Notes under the pieces: generated by a model
Seen by the model: only the letters and a program-made list of their open reading frames with translations
Told to the model about the DNA's origin: nothing
Database searches by the model: none
Part shown: piece by piece, positions 48,245-59,159 of the stretch
Layout: the number at the start of each line of letters is the position of its first letter
How positions within the stretch are numbered: the stretch's first letter is position 1
Origin: Pterois miles
Taxonomy: Eukaryota; Chordata; Actinopteri; Perciformes; Scorpaenidae
Length of the DNA: 64,000 bases
Direction of reading: 5' to 3'
NCBI GenBank assembly: GCA_947000775.1
Contig: CAMQGK010000147.1
Span: 3,242,501-3,306,500 of the forward strand
Made by a program: the position numbers and the translations under genes

Positions 48245-48811
48245 ATAGACTGTATATAAAGATGGATGACGCGTCCCCACTTCCTCCCACTGACATCATT
48301 TGGAGCCAGAGTCTGCTCAGTCGTGATCGGAGGTCTGGGTATCAAGGTCCCGCCCACACACCGGCCCGAGCCAATCACAAGCCAAGAACGGCCACAGCTT
48401 GCTAGCGTGGGCCACCTAGCCGCTATGTTAGCTTCCATAATATCGCTATAACTACATTCATGATCAAACTGACACGTTCTGTCGCACAGACTGATGATGG
48501 TTATTAAAGTTAAAGCTACGTCTCCTCTCTCGTACAGTTCAGAGTCTCCGACTGCGACTACTTCACTCAGAGCAGCTGTCAATCCTGACGTACTGCATAT
48601 CTGCATGAAAAGAACTACTTAAAATGACAGAAACCATCTTTGGGAAAAATGTATTTCACATGTAATTTTAATTTTTAGTTTGGCCCATGTCCCATCAGAG
48701 GACTGGATTTATGACCTATTGTGCAGCCAGCCACCAGGGGGCGATCCAGATGATTTGGCATCACTTTTGGGAAGCTGTCATGTCGTCCATCTTTCTATAC
48801 AGTCTGTGATT
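48245..48811. mobile_element. MITE with ~27-bp imperfect inverted repeats
   Basis: Left end 'catagactgtatataaagat' followed by ggatgac; right end read in reverse is 'cacagactgtatagaaagat' followed by ggacgac. The interior includes 'ccaccagggggcgatccag', related to 38100. No ORF with domain content. The end sequence is a frequent fish MITE. Confidence 0.7.
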
Positions 48812-49555
48812 CCCACAATGAATAAATAGTAAGGGCTGAAATGCAAAGGACAAACTGTGCATAAATAAATACATATATTTCAAAATAAATGAAATATAAA
48901 TAAATAGTGCAAAATAAATAAATACATTTTAAAATGAATAAAAATAAATACATAAATTTAAAAAATAAACAGCAGGGTAAATAAATAAAGGAATTAATAC
49001 AAAGATAAATAAAGAAGCAAATTAAAACAGGAATATCAATTTATGTCACATTTTATCAATTAATTAATGCCTACATTTATTTTTTATATTATTTTTGCTA
49101 CATTTAATGACATATTTATCGAGTCATTTATTTATTCAATTATTTTTTTGAATTTGACAGGTTCTGTCTGGTAAAAAGGAGGTGGCACATTGCAGTTGTC
49201 TCAAAAATTCCCGACAGTGACATGAAGACTATCCTGTAGAGCTCAAAGGTCTCAAATGTAGCTCCCGCTCAAAATAAATGCATAAATAAATTTAATTACA
49301 CACAGTTGCATGCATCTGAGCTTACATTGTTGGACCTCCTCTCTATTATTTTCTCAGAAAAGAAAATCTTCTGCCAGGTGTGCTTTTTGCAGCCTGAAAA
49401 TAAGCAACATAATAAATAACAAGGTGATTTGCATCATTCATTTTTAAACATTCATTTTAAATATAGAGATATTATCTTTTTATGATGCATAAGAATGTGA
49501 CTGTTGCATAACTAGTTAGATGACATGCGCTGTAGGCTAGCCTAATACTCTGTAG
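48812..49555. other. AT-rich spacer, possible 3'UTR
   Basis: AAATAAAT-rich low-complexity sequence (48840-49160), then unique DNA downstream of the minus-strand gene that stops at 49556. Overlapping minus-strand AATAAA signals are present near 49127-49136. I see no other gene. Confidence 0.5.
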
Positions 49556-51852
49556 TCAGATCAGACGAAGAGAAATATAAGGACAACCTGTGTGTTCATT
49601 TCTTTTTCTTTTTCCCTTTTTCATTCTCGTCGGGCCGTTAACAGGAGGACAACAGGAGAGGGAAGGATTAGAAGGAGGTGGGAAAGTGAGAGGGAGGGTT
49701 GGTGGAGGAGGTGAGGAGAGAGGAGGAGTTGGAGGAGGAGGAGGATGAGGAGGAGGAGAGAGAGAGTGGGTGGGAAGAGGAGGTGAATCACGAGAGAGGG
49801 TTGGAAGAGGAGGTGAAGAGAGACAGGAGGTCGTAGAAGGAGGAGAGGAGGGAGGAGGAGTCGTAGGAGGTGGATGGAGGTCAGGGTCAAAGGTGAGGAC
49901 GTCGAAGGCCTCCTCCTCCGGACTGAAGGCGGCGGACGCTGATGCTGCTGGTGCTGCTTCGTCAGGTGGAGCTGCAGTCGTGGCGAGTAGCTGATTATAG
50001 TCTGCGACACAGAATGATGAGTAAATGTGGACGTAATGTTCTTTGCATCCAAGTATCTAAAGAGACAGTTCATTTAAAGGAGTTGGGGCGACACAGAGGG
50101 TAAAGCAGGTCGTCCACCAGTCAGAAGGTCGGTGGTTCGATCCCCGGCTTAACCCCAAATTGCTCCTGAAGGCTGAACCATTGGTGTGTGAATGTAGTAT
50201 AAATGTAGTGTAAAGCTCTTTGAGTGATCAGACAACTAGAAAAGTGCTATATAATGTTTAGTCCATTTACTATTTACCAAACAGAAATAAAGTCTATCTG
50301 GGCATATTTCATCAAGTTATAAAAAGTTAGTTATAAAAAATAACATTTACAAACTAAATGTGAAGGCAAAGTTTTGCAAAATGTGTCCAGATACAAAAGA
50401 TAAGTTCTTACTTCTGAGAAAGTATTCATACAGGGTGGTCATGTCTTTAATGATGTCCCGTACAGGTCCATCTGGTACCGGGCCGATGCCGGTGATGACC
50501 TCTATCTCCGTGTAGCCTCCTCTCCTCTCTTTCCCCATAATGAGCAGGGGCTTAAAGCCCAGTTCATGCAGCTTCTTCACCTAAAAACACAGACATTAAC
50601 AGATTATCACGGATTGAATTAACAGACCTCTTAAGTGTGCGTCGTACCTGAGGCTCTCCCACAACATGGGAGAATGAAAGGGTTATTAAAGCAGCTTCGT
50701 TCACACAGACTCTTTACCATGAACAAGCCAGTCTTCTAATAAACATCCCCTCTGATGGAGGAGGGGATTTTGAATTTCAAGGTGACAGTTTAAAAAATGT
50801 AGAAATCACCAGCAAAAAACTAGCTTAGCATTCCAGTATAGGTTCCTGAGATCACCAGGGAGCTTAACGCAATTAAGGTTTTTAAAAGCTGGAAAGCTAA
50901 CAAAATAAGATCCTTTAGTGAAACATAATTTCCCCATTAAAGGTCCATTGTGTGGGATTTGGTAGTGGTGAGGTTGCAGATTGAAACCATCTGAAACTTC
51001 TCCAATGTGCCAAGAATATAAAAAACTATGGTGGAAAAGTGTCTGTCTAGAGCCAGAGTTTGGTTTGTTCATTCTGGGCTGCTGGAGAAATCTGCCGGAT
51101 TAACGCTAGCAACTGACAGTGTGTGTGCTTGTGCTACGTTAGCAGCTGCTAGCTGCTAGTGTTGCTGGTGGCTTCCTGCCCGCTGTAGCGTAACATCAGT
51201 AAGTTTCCGACAGACTGTGTGTGTGTGTGGTGGTGAGTGTGTGTTTGTTGGTGGTGTTATAGCTGTGAGCGTAGCTGTAGCAGTGTGTGTTCAGTTTATC
51301 TGTCGGTGATTAAATGCTACGAGGCTACAAGCTACAACTCCTCAGCTGAAGTCCAGAGCCAACTTCCTGTATCTGCTCTGGCTCTCTCTTAAGGTGGACT
51401 CTTAAGGTGGACCAGCTTTTGTCCGTAACGTGACGAGACACTCCTTTGAGTGTTTCTCAGATTTTTAGTGAATTATTAATATTTCTTTTAACCGTTTCAC
51501 CGCTTTATTGTTATTATAGATGTTTTGTTGTTATTACGTATGTTTTGTTGTTATTAAGTGTGTTTTATTGTTATTAAGTATGTTTTGTTGTTATTAAGTG
51601 TGTTTTGTTGTTATTAAGTATGTTTTGTTGTTATTAAGTGTGTTTTATTGTTATTAAGTATGTTTTGTTGTTATTAAGTGTGTTTTGTTGTTATTAAGTA
51701 TGTTTTGATTTGTTGTGACTGTTTTATTGTTATTATAAATGTTTTATTGTTTGGTATTGATTGTAGAATTTGTGCTTCAGTTTGCTTGAAGAGAAAATGT
51801 TTTGTTTTGATTATGAACTATGATGAGGTGAATGATGAAGTAGTAGCTGTAC

Positions 51853-51883
<31 letters not shown>

Positions 51884-54518
51884 GAGCCGGCGTGCCCAGG
51901 GACCCTTAATAATCATGTAATAATCATGTAATAATCATGTAATTATCATGTAATCGAGGCACACAAAGACCTAAACAGAGAAGGAATGTTGTGACTCACA
52001 CAGATCCGAGCTGAGTCCACCACTCTGCTGGCGTTGCGGTGCTCCTTCACCTTCCCCCCCAGTCACCGGAGCGCAAACTCTCCTCCTTCAACTTAATCCT
52101 CTCTTTCATGGAGAGGCTCGCAAAACAGGACTGGCATGTTTTACGGTTCGCTGCGTTCATGCCCTGGCAGTGAAAGCAAGGCTTGATTTTAGGTTTGGTC
52201 ATCTTCTGCAGATATAAGAGCATAAAAATGGTGTTAGCATTAGAGAAGGGAGTGTGAGTAATACATCCACCACAGCTCCAGTTATCTCACTATCGTATCG
52301 CTACGGTAACGTGAGGGTTCAGTATGTGCTGGCTGGATCACTCTTAATGAGCAGAAACAGCCGGATGGAGACGGATGACTTTCTTAAGCAGCCCTTCACT
52401 GCTCCTCTCTGCGTCAGCTTCACAACAACACTTCCTTGTTCCTCACTCACATGTGACTGAACCAACCAATCAGGAGCCAGCAGGACTTTGACTGAGGTAA
52501 ATATGAGGGAGACCTCAGAGGTAGATTCCACAGATTATTCAAACTGTTTTAAGGCACTGGTGACAGTATTTAAACATGTAAATGAGTACACAGAATGTGT
52601 AAATTAATAACTGTATAAACATGACTCAACCAAAATTTATATGAATTAACTCCCTTCTGAACATCTACTGTTGGGCTAAAACCTTGTATATTAAAAACGG
52701 GAATTCAACAAGAATTGATGGCAAAACACCCGAGGCAAAAATGTAGTTTTTCATTCACTGGTCAATGTTGAGCTTTGCTTCCATAACACATCTTCTTTCA
52801 GACTAGTGGACAGAAAACATCCAAAATACACATTTGGGTGTTTTTACTACTTTGTCTATTTGAGTTTGTAGATTTCTCCTAAATTCATTAAACGTTCAGC
52901 ATCAGAAAATGCCTCATTTGCATTGTTAAACATAACATTTCAGAAAACTTGTAATACAAACAATAATTGTGATTAATCAACCAGTGAAGTTTCATGGTCA
53001 TATCTATTAGCCTTTTTTTAACCCTACTTGTAGTGTCTTATGTGGGATTTTGTAAACTTTAAAGGCTGATTTCTCAAAATATTTTTTTCTCAGACTCTGA
53101 GCCACAAATCTCCACTTCAGCAACTCTTACATCAACCAAACTCTCCAGTTTTATTTCTCTGTATTCTGAATGTTTCGAATGAGGACTCATATATATATAT
53201 ATATTCATTTATCATTCAGAGCCTGATTTATATAATATTTTATTCCTAAAAACATGGAGAAAATGTACATGTATGCTAGCTGCTGGCTGTTAGCTGCTGG
53301 TTGTTGGCTGCTGGCTATTAGCTGCTAGATACTGGCTGTTAGCTGCTGTCTGTTGGCTGCTGGCTATTAGCTGCCAGATACTGGCTGTTAGCTGCTGGTT
53401 GTTGGCTGCTGGCTATTAGCTGCTAGATACTGGCTGTTAGCTGCTGTCTGTTGGCTGCTGGCTATTAGCTGCCAGATACTGGCTGTTAGCTGCCAGATGC
53501 TGGCTGTTAGCTGTTGGCTGTTAGCTGCTGGCTGCTAGATGTTGGCTGCTAGCTGCAGGTTCCTCGCTGGCTGCTGGCCGCCGGCTGCTAGCTGACAGCT
53601 GGCTGCTAGCTGGCTGCCGGCTGCTAGCTGGCAGTTGGCTGCTAGCTGGCTGATGGCTGCTAGCTGGCTGCTGGCTGTTAGCTGCTGGCTGCTAGATGCT
53701 GGCTGCTAGCTGCAGGTTCCTAGCTGGCAGTTGGCTGCTAGCTGGCTGCTGGCTACTAGCTGGCTGCTGGCTACTAGCTGGCTGCTGGCTACTAGCTGGC
53801 TGCTGGCTGTTAGCTGCTGGCTGCTAGCTGCTGGCTGCTAGCTGGCAGTTGGCTGCTGCTGGCTGATTAGCTGCTAGTGGTGTGGCTGCTAGCTGCTGGC
53901 TGCTAGCTGCTGGCTGCTAGATGCTGGCTGCTAGATGCTGGCTGCTAGATGCTGGCAGTTGGCTGCTAGCTGGCTGCTAGCTGGCTGCCGGCTGCTAGCT
54001 GGCAGTTGGCTGCTAGCTGGCAGTTGGCTGCTAGCTGGCTGCTGGCTGCTAGCTGGCAGCTGGCAGTTGGCTGCTAGCTGGCAGTTGGCTGCTAGCTGGC
54101 TGCAGCCAGCAGCCAGTAATTACATGTTATAAATGTGGTGCGGCAGCAATCCCAACGGTCTCAATAATAGAAGATCTGACTAATTCATTAATAATATTTC
54201 ACCTTTTCAGCAGAGGAACCTGATGTGGATATATTGTGGTTGTAGGCGTTCATCTGACTTGACATATGTTTTCCTGGTGATTATACCTGGAATATTTTCT
54301 TTAATTAGTTCACAGTTCACCTCTCCACCATGTACCTGTGGTGCTGCATTGTGTGATTGATGTCGTTGTTCATCTCCTCCAGCAGGAGGCGCTGTAGGAC
54401 AAACGGACAGATCTGGTTTATGAAGGGTTTCATCTACAATACAGAACAGCGCTGAAGCTGCTGTTAACACTTAAATACCTGTTGGATGCAGCTGGTCCCA
54501 CTCCACCACGACCACCAT
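49556..54518 (-). CDS. Unrecognised zinc-ribbon, proline-rich protein; frameshift in exon 3
   Basis: Not recognised. Model (minus): 54518-54479, 54433-54336, 52205-52000, 50580-50412, 50001-49556, all GT-AG with matching phases, about 319 codons. Exon 1 starts MVVVVEWDQLHPT. Exon 3 has a zinc ribbon, Cys at about 56, 59, 70 and 73 (CFHC…CQSC), then a basic MKERIKLKEE helix. Exons 3-4 give ASRVVDSARICVKKLHELGF and a beta-rich-looking segment. Exon 5 is acidic, then about 90 residues of P/S/T/L, ending with a basic KKGKRKR (possible nuclear signal). Oddity: exon 3 needs 207 bases for phase but has 206; the G run (52054-52060, read as C on +) breaks the frame to TGA a few bases later. Either a sequencing error or a new pseudogene. 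Start could also be the ATG at 52202. Exons 1-2 are less certain than 3-5. Confidence 0.6.
50079..50278 (+). repeat. tRNA-derived SINE
   Basis: B-box-like 'ggtggttcgatccccggct' near 50130, followed by 'gtgtgaatgtagtataaa' and a tail 'aaaagtgctatataatg' ending in 'tttagtccatttac', a frequent fish SINE 3' end. It sits in an intron of the minus-strand zinc-ribbon gene. Confidence 0.7.
51504..51752 (+). repeat. 20-bp minisatellite
   Basis: About twelve units of 'tgttttgttgttattaagta', alternating -gtg/-gta ends so that a 40-bp higher-order period is visible. A GT run (51857-51882) and an 11-bp 'aatcatgtaat' repeat (51908-51950) follow. Intronic in the zinc-ribbon gene. Confidence 0.9.
52740..53115 (-). 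repeat. Inverted partial copy of 3840-4270
   Basis: Antiparallel match including 'ccaaaatacacatttgggtg', 'gtagatttctcct' and 'ctgagccacaaatctccac'. It shows that the 3.8-kb element is a dispersed family. Intronic in the zinc-ribbon gene. Confidence 0.65.
53274..54116 (+). repeat. GCTGGCTGCTAGCTG satellite, about 840 bp
   Basis: Built from 'gctggctgctagctg' and variants (ggcagttggctgctagctgg, tgttagctgctgg), with regional sub-families: a ~60-bp period with 'gatactggctgttagctg' at the left, and short GCTAGCTGGCT units at the right. Self-complementary AGCT/GCTAGC words abound. Lies between exons 2 and 3 of the zinc-ribbon gene model. Confidence 0.95.
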
Positions 54519-54813
54519 ATCGATACCGAACTCATCACAGTCCACCGCAGGTAAAGCCTCCTGAGCTCAACCGGAAACGGAAATTATAGCCACCACCTAA
54601 TACTAACTAATAATAATAATAATAATCATTGTTCTTCTTCTTTTTCTTTTTCTCTTCTTCTTCTTAGTCTTCTTCTTATTATTATTATTATTATAATTTC
54701 ATTATTATTAATAAATAATCCACCTATATTTTTTACACGCAGTTGTTTGCCAACCGCCGTTAAAAAACGCCAACGAAGAAGAAACGTCACGTGCTTCCCT
54801 CTAGACCAATAAG
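54519..54813. promoter_or_regulatory. Possible bidirectional promoter
   Basis: The 295 bases between the minus-strand start at 54518 and the plus-strand ATG at 54814. They contain TAA and TTC/TTA runs and, next to the plus-strand ATG, 'accaataagatggccgc', which combines a CCAAT-type box with an AAGATGGC (YY1-like) core spanning the start codon. Inferred from gene layout only. Confidence 0.35.
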
Positions 54814-55908
54814 ATGGCCGCTTTTTGCAGCGAGAATTCAAAATGTCTGCGCCGTTGTCGTCAACACCGAGTAGCGAGGAAGAGGAAACTCCGACCAGAA
54901 CTCCGTCAAAGGTTCGTAAAGAGGCCAGTAAACACGCTTATATTATTCATGTGGCGCCATAAAGAGACAGGCGTTGAGGATTTAACACTGACACGGAGGG
55001 AAACGGTCAGAAACCGCGTCAGACGGTGGTTTGGTTGGCGGGGTCACCGAGTAGCACAGAAACACAGCTCCAGCTTCATAACAGGACGCGACCAGCGTCT
55101 CACAGACAAAAAGCGGCCAAGAAACGGGTCGCACACGCATACCGGTATAAGACTTTATATATAATATCTTTATACTACAGGCTCTGTAGCTCAAGATGGA
55201 GGCAAGTCCGTATTATCGAGTTACTGAACGTCTCAGCAAGTGAATGGGAGACAAACGTCGGTCCAAGTGGGTCAGTAGCTGGTCCTGGTTTTCAGTGTAT
55301 GGTCCTGGTTTTCAGTGTATGGTCCTGGTTTTCAGTGTATGGGTCCTGGTTTTCAGTGTATGGGTCCTGGTTTTCAGTGTATGGGTCCTGGTTTTCAGTG
55401 TATGGGTCCTGGTTTTCAGTGTATGGGTCCTGGTTTTCAGTGTATGGGTCCTGGTTTTCAGTGTATGGGTCCTGGTTTTCAGTGTATGGTCCTGGTTTTC
55501 AGTGTATGGGTCCTGGTTTTCGGTGTATGGGTCCTGGTTTTCGGTGTATGGTTCCTGGTTTTCGGTGTATGGTTCCTGGTCTTCGGTGTATGGTCCTGGT
55601 TTTCGGTGTATGGTTCCTGGTCTTAAGTGTATGGTTCCTGGTCTTAAGTGTATGGTTCCTGGTCTTAAGTGTATGGTTCCTGGTCTTAAATGTATGGTTC
55701 CTGGTCTTAAGTGTATGGTTCCTGGTCTTCGGTGTATGGTTCCTGGTCTTCGGTGTATGGTCTGGTCTTGGTGTATGGTTCTGTTTTTTTCCTGGTTTTC
55801 GGTGTATGGTCCTGGTCTGGACGCCAGGAGCATCCTCTGTCTCAGGAGGAAACTTGGTCAGCAGGCAGGTAAACAAAATACACACTTTTAAACTTTAAGT
55901 TGAAGTTA

Positions 55909-55953
<45 letters not shown>

Positions 55954-56475
55954 GATATATATATATATATATACTTATAGTTATATCTATATATTTATTA
56001 TTATTATTATTATTATTATACAGTCAGATCAGCATTGTTTTACATACTTGCTATTTATTATTATGATCCTCATCTATTAGAGATGTGACTCTGAACGGCA
56101 CTGTTGGGTTGTATTAATTTCATATGTGGAAGGCTAAGAATGAAAAATAACTTGAACATTTTTATCAAAATATTTGGTGTACTATATGCCATTTTATTGT
56201 CTTCTATTATCAATTAATATTCACTCACATCATTGCTCTTTTTTTACAAAGTAAAGCATCTATTTATCTGTTTGTCTGTCGATGCACATTGGGACATAAA
56301 ATGGCACCTTAAAAATGGAAAACTCTCTTATTTTATGTGTTTAGAAATGAGCCGACTTTCAGTGGCAGCAACAAGATCTTCAGTGACTAGCAGAGTAAAC
56401 CAGCCCAGAGGTGCTGATCCAACCGCTAAGAAGGAACGTCTTGTGAAAAATCATCATCTTGACGCTTTGAAATGA
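54814..56475 (+). CDS. Possible small three-exon gene, two open frames
   Basis: Not recognised. Exons 54814-54911, 55828-55868 and 56345-56477, with plausible GT-AG borders. Two frames run through all joins. Frame A starts at ATG 54843 (MSAPLSSTPSSEEEETPTRT), acidic and Ser/Thr-rich, 51 aa, stopping at 56388-56390. Frame B starts at ATG 54814 with a better context (aagATGG), is strongly basic, 89 aa, stopping at 56473-56475 three bases from the exon end. Frame A has the more protein-like start; frame B the more natural stop. A further acceptor at about 56693 may lead to an exon containing the 13-bp minisatellite. The gene is proposed on splice logic alone; it may be non-coding. Confidence 0.3.
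55281..55818 (+). repeat. 20-21 bp minisatellite
   Basis: About 26 copies of 'ggtcctggttttcagtgtat' and variants; the left half is mostly -ttttcagtgtatgg, the right half -cttaagtgtatggtt and -cttcggtgtatggtt. Because the 21-bp units lack stop codons, long open frames (up to 290 codons) appear on both strands. These are artefacts of the repeat. It lies in intron 1 of the putative small gene. Confidence 0.95.
55911..55972 (+). repeat. (TA)n microsatellite
   Basis: About 28 TA units broken once by 'tctga'; a TTA run follows at 55996-56020. Confidence 0.95.
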
Positions 56476-56802
56476 AGGTAATTGAACTTATTTATTTCTT
56501 AAGACAAAATAAACAGTGAATATGTTTGCTTTGACGTTATTTCAGACCCTGTGGTGTCTCTACCAACTCAGCTGAATTCTGACTCTTCAAGCCATCATGT
56601 ACAGAAGTGTATTTTAACTCTTTAACTGGTTTTCAATGTCAATATAACATTATTTGTACCCTATTAATATTTTTGTCACATTTTCATGTTGCAGGCTGGA
56701 TCAGTGGAAGAGGAGGCTGAAGCTGCTGTTTCACTCCCAACATGTGTGCGATGTGCTGATACAGCCGGCTCATTGGAGATGAGCTGCTCCTCACCTGGAA
56801 AG

Positions 56803-56965
56803 GAGGCGAGATCAGGAGGCGAGATCAGGAGGCGAGATCAGGAGGCGAGATCAGGAGGCGAGATCAGGAGGCGAGATCAGGAGGCGAGTTCAGGAGGCGA
56901 GATCAGGAGGCGAGATCAGGAGGCGAGATCAGGAGGCGAGATCAGGAGGCGAGATCAGGAGGCAG
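56803..56965 (+). repeat. 13-bp minisatellite
   Basis: About twelve copies of 'aggcgagatcagg', nearly perfect, one with 'agttcagg'. A 149-codon plus-strand frame crosses it, but most of that frame is the repeat. Confidence 0.95.
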
Positions 56966-57031
56966 GAGGAGACGCAACGCTGCAGTCAAGTCGGACAGTT
57001 TTCAGCAGCCGACAAAGAATTTACAGGATGT

Positions 57032-57549
57032 TTTGCTGCCTTGAAATGGTGTCATGTTTACCATGTTTACGAGACGGGAAGTCGTGTACAAGAGATATGT
57101 TAAAATGTTTAAGTCATGAAGAGCACCGCTGCTAAGCAACAGTGATATTAACGTTACTGTCCGGGTCTAGAAGCCACAGAGGCTAACAGTTTAGCCAGCG
57201 AGCTAGTGGGTAACAATGCAGGAAATGTAAAGACATAATGACAGAGGAGAAAGACGAGGTCGTTGAGAATATCAACATTTTCCTCAGACAGATTATAAAA
57301 TTACCAAGAAAAACAATATAAGACTAAAATTACAATATACTGTACAATATTAACTTATTATGCAGCACTACATGAACTTCCATGGACTCCACCATTTCTC
57401 ACAACGTTAACAAACGCACCACAAGTCGTGAACTCGGAGCTTTCAGAAACTTTCCACTGACGAGGTCGTGAATACGACACGAGCGGGGCGTTCAGGGCCC
57501 AACTGGTAAACACGGTAAACACCACCACATCTGAAGACCCCCATAAGTT
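57032..57549 (-). mobile_element. Inverted diverged copy of the 34212-34703 MITE
   Basis: Left end 'ttttgctgccttgaaatgg' resembles the 19-bp inverted repeat; the right end read in reverse is 'ttatgggggtcttcagatgtgg'. The interior matches 34230-34690 in antiparallel order, e.g. 'ctaacagtttagccagcgag' and 'aggaaatgtaaagacataat'. Confidence 0.75.
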
Positions 57550-59159
57550 ACATCCTGTTAGATCCGATCTGTAGGCCACTTGTAGTTTTTCAGACCACGT
57601 TGGTATTTATTTATATTTGTTGGTAAATATATGTGGAAATGTGTGTGTATTTTGCATTGGATTTTATCCTTTTATTATTTTTATGTCTGCCTTGTTAAGC
57701 GCTTTGTAATGAGATAAGATAAGATGAACCTTTATTAATCCCCGGAGGGAAATTCGGGAGCACATGCTTTGATAAGTGTTATGTGTTATAAGTTATATAA
57801 ATAACCTTCATTATATTAATATCAACCAGACCAGATATTTGTTGACAGATGAAACCATCATTGCACAGCATGACTAATAACCTGCAATCTAGTGGTAAAT
57901 ATTACAGTTACACAGAATGTTCAGACTTTTCTACAATACGTTTACTGCTGTGATCACCAGCAGCTCTCGGTTCACGTCATGTTGCTTTTTCATACGTTCG
58001 ACTGATTTGTCTGCAGGTCTTTAGACGGTGGTGGAGGTCCAGGCAACAGTGGGCTTTATGCATCAATACTTGTCTCGTGTTTAGGTGCATGTGTGTGTTG
58101 GTATTGTTTGTATGTTAGTTTGGGAGATATTTTATCTCGCTAAGATGAAAAAAAAAATCTAATTACAAGCAAAATTAGCATCATAAAATTTTATTTTTAA
58201 TTTTTAAATTTGCACTTGTTTACGTTCATTGATTGTGACTAAGTTTACAGGGCATTTTACTCTTGAACTTTTTTTATTGTCTGTGCAAAAACACTTTTAA
58301 AAAGTGGGAAAGCCTGTGATTATCATAAAGTGGGCATGTCTGTAAAGGGGGGACTGGTGGGGACCTGTATGGTGCCTTCAGATGTGGTCCTGTTTACCTT
58401 GTTTACTAGTTGGGCCCTTAAAACAAATTTGCATTATCGTGTTAACTTTGACATCCCTAATATGAATTGCTCTATTTTTGATATAGAAATTACAGTACTT
58501 TTCATAGTTATAACTACAAATGTTGTATGAGAACAGCCTGCCATGATATCGTCTAAAAAGGCCCAATAATAATAATAATAATAATAATCATGACGATGGA
58601 GAAAATGGGACAAAATACTGGGATGGGAAGAATCTACTACTGGATGAATAACTCTTGAGGAAAGCACCTACTGGAGTTATTTCTCCCAGAAGGCGGTCAA
58701 ACGAACGGCTGTGGACATGAACTCCTCATGGCTGACTGCAGCCTGTAACTGAAGGCTTTGCTGCTGAGTGGTTGTAGGCTGTAAATGGAAAACTGTCTCT
58801 TTGACTCTCAGCTAGCAGCAGATATACCTGCATGACGAGTGAGATGCACAGTATTCAACAACTACAATACACGTAGATGGTTCATATCTGACATTTAGTC
58901 ATATTATTGACTCATGCACATACAGTTCTGCAGGTTGCATGGAGGAGGAGGAGGTGGTGTCGGCTGCGGGTCAGAGTCCAGGAGGAGGTGCGTTAGAACA
59001 ACACAGGTAGTGAGCAGCCAGGTGGATGTTTAGCAGCCAAGCCTTGGTGATCTGAGACGTGAGCACCACGTGGTCCAGGTGATCTCTTTGAACTGAGCGA
59101 ACACCGACTGGCACATTAAAGTTCGCTTTCACTTCATCATGTGCTGACAGCGAGTCCAA
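57550..59159. other. Intergenic upstream of the Ig gene
   Basis: Contains a retroposon tail (57709-57760, 'gataagataagatgaacc' then 'tttattaatccccgg'), a fragment combining the 58330 'gtgggcatgtctgtaaa' repeat with MITE ends (58368-58420), and an AAT run (58567-58589). No gene seen; promoter elements for the Ig gene must lie near 59.0-59.15 kb but none is distinctive. Confidence 0.5.

Noticed and set aside
49621..50073. 150-codon minus-strand frame rich in Leu/Pro
   Set aside because: It is the wrong frame of exon 5 of the zinc-ribbon gene; the splice phase from exon 4 selects another frame that is also fully open and more protein-like.
55026..55898. Open frames of 290, 215 and 173 codons on both strands
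   Set aside because: They are made of a 20-21 bp tandem repeat without stop codons; composition (GSWFSVY or its like) is repeat-driven and no gene signals surround them.
56686..57135. 149-codon plus-strand frame
   Set aside because: Largely the 13-bp minisatellite and the start of a MITE; at most an untranslated exon of the small divergent gene.
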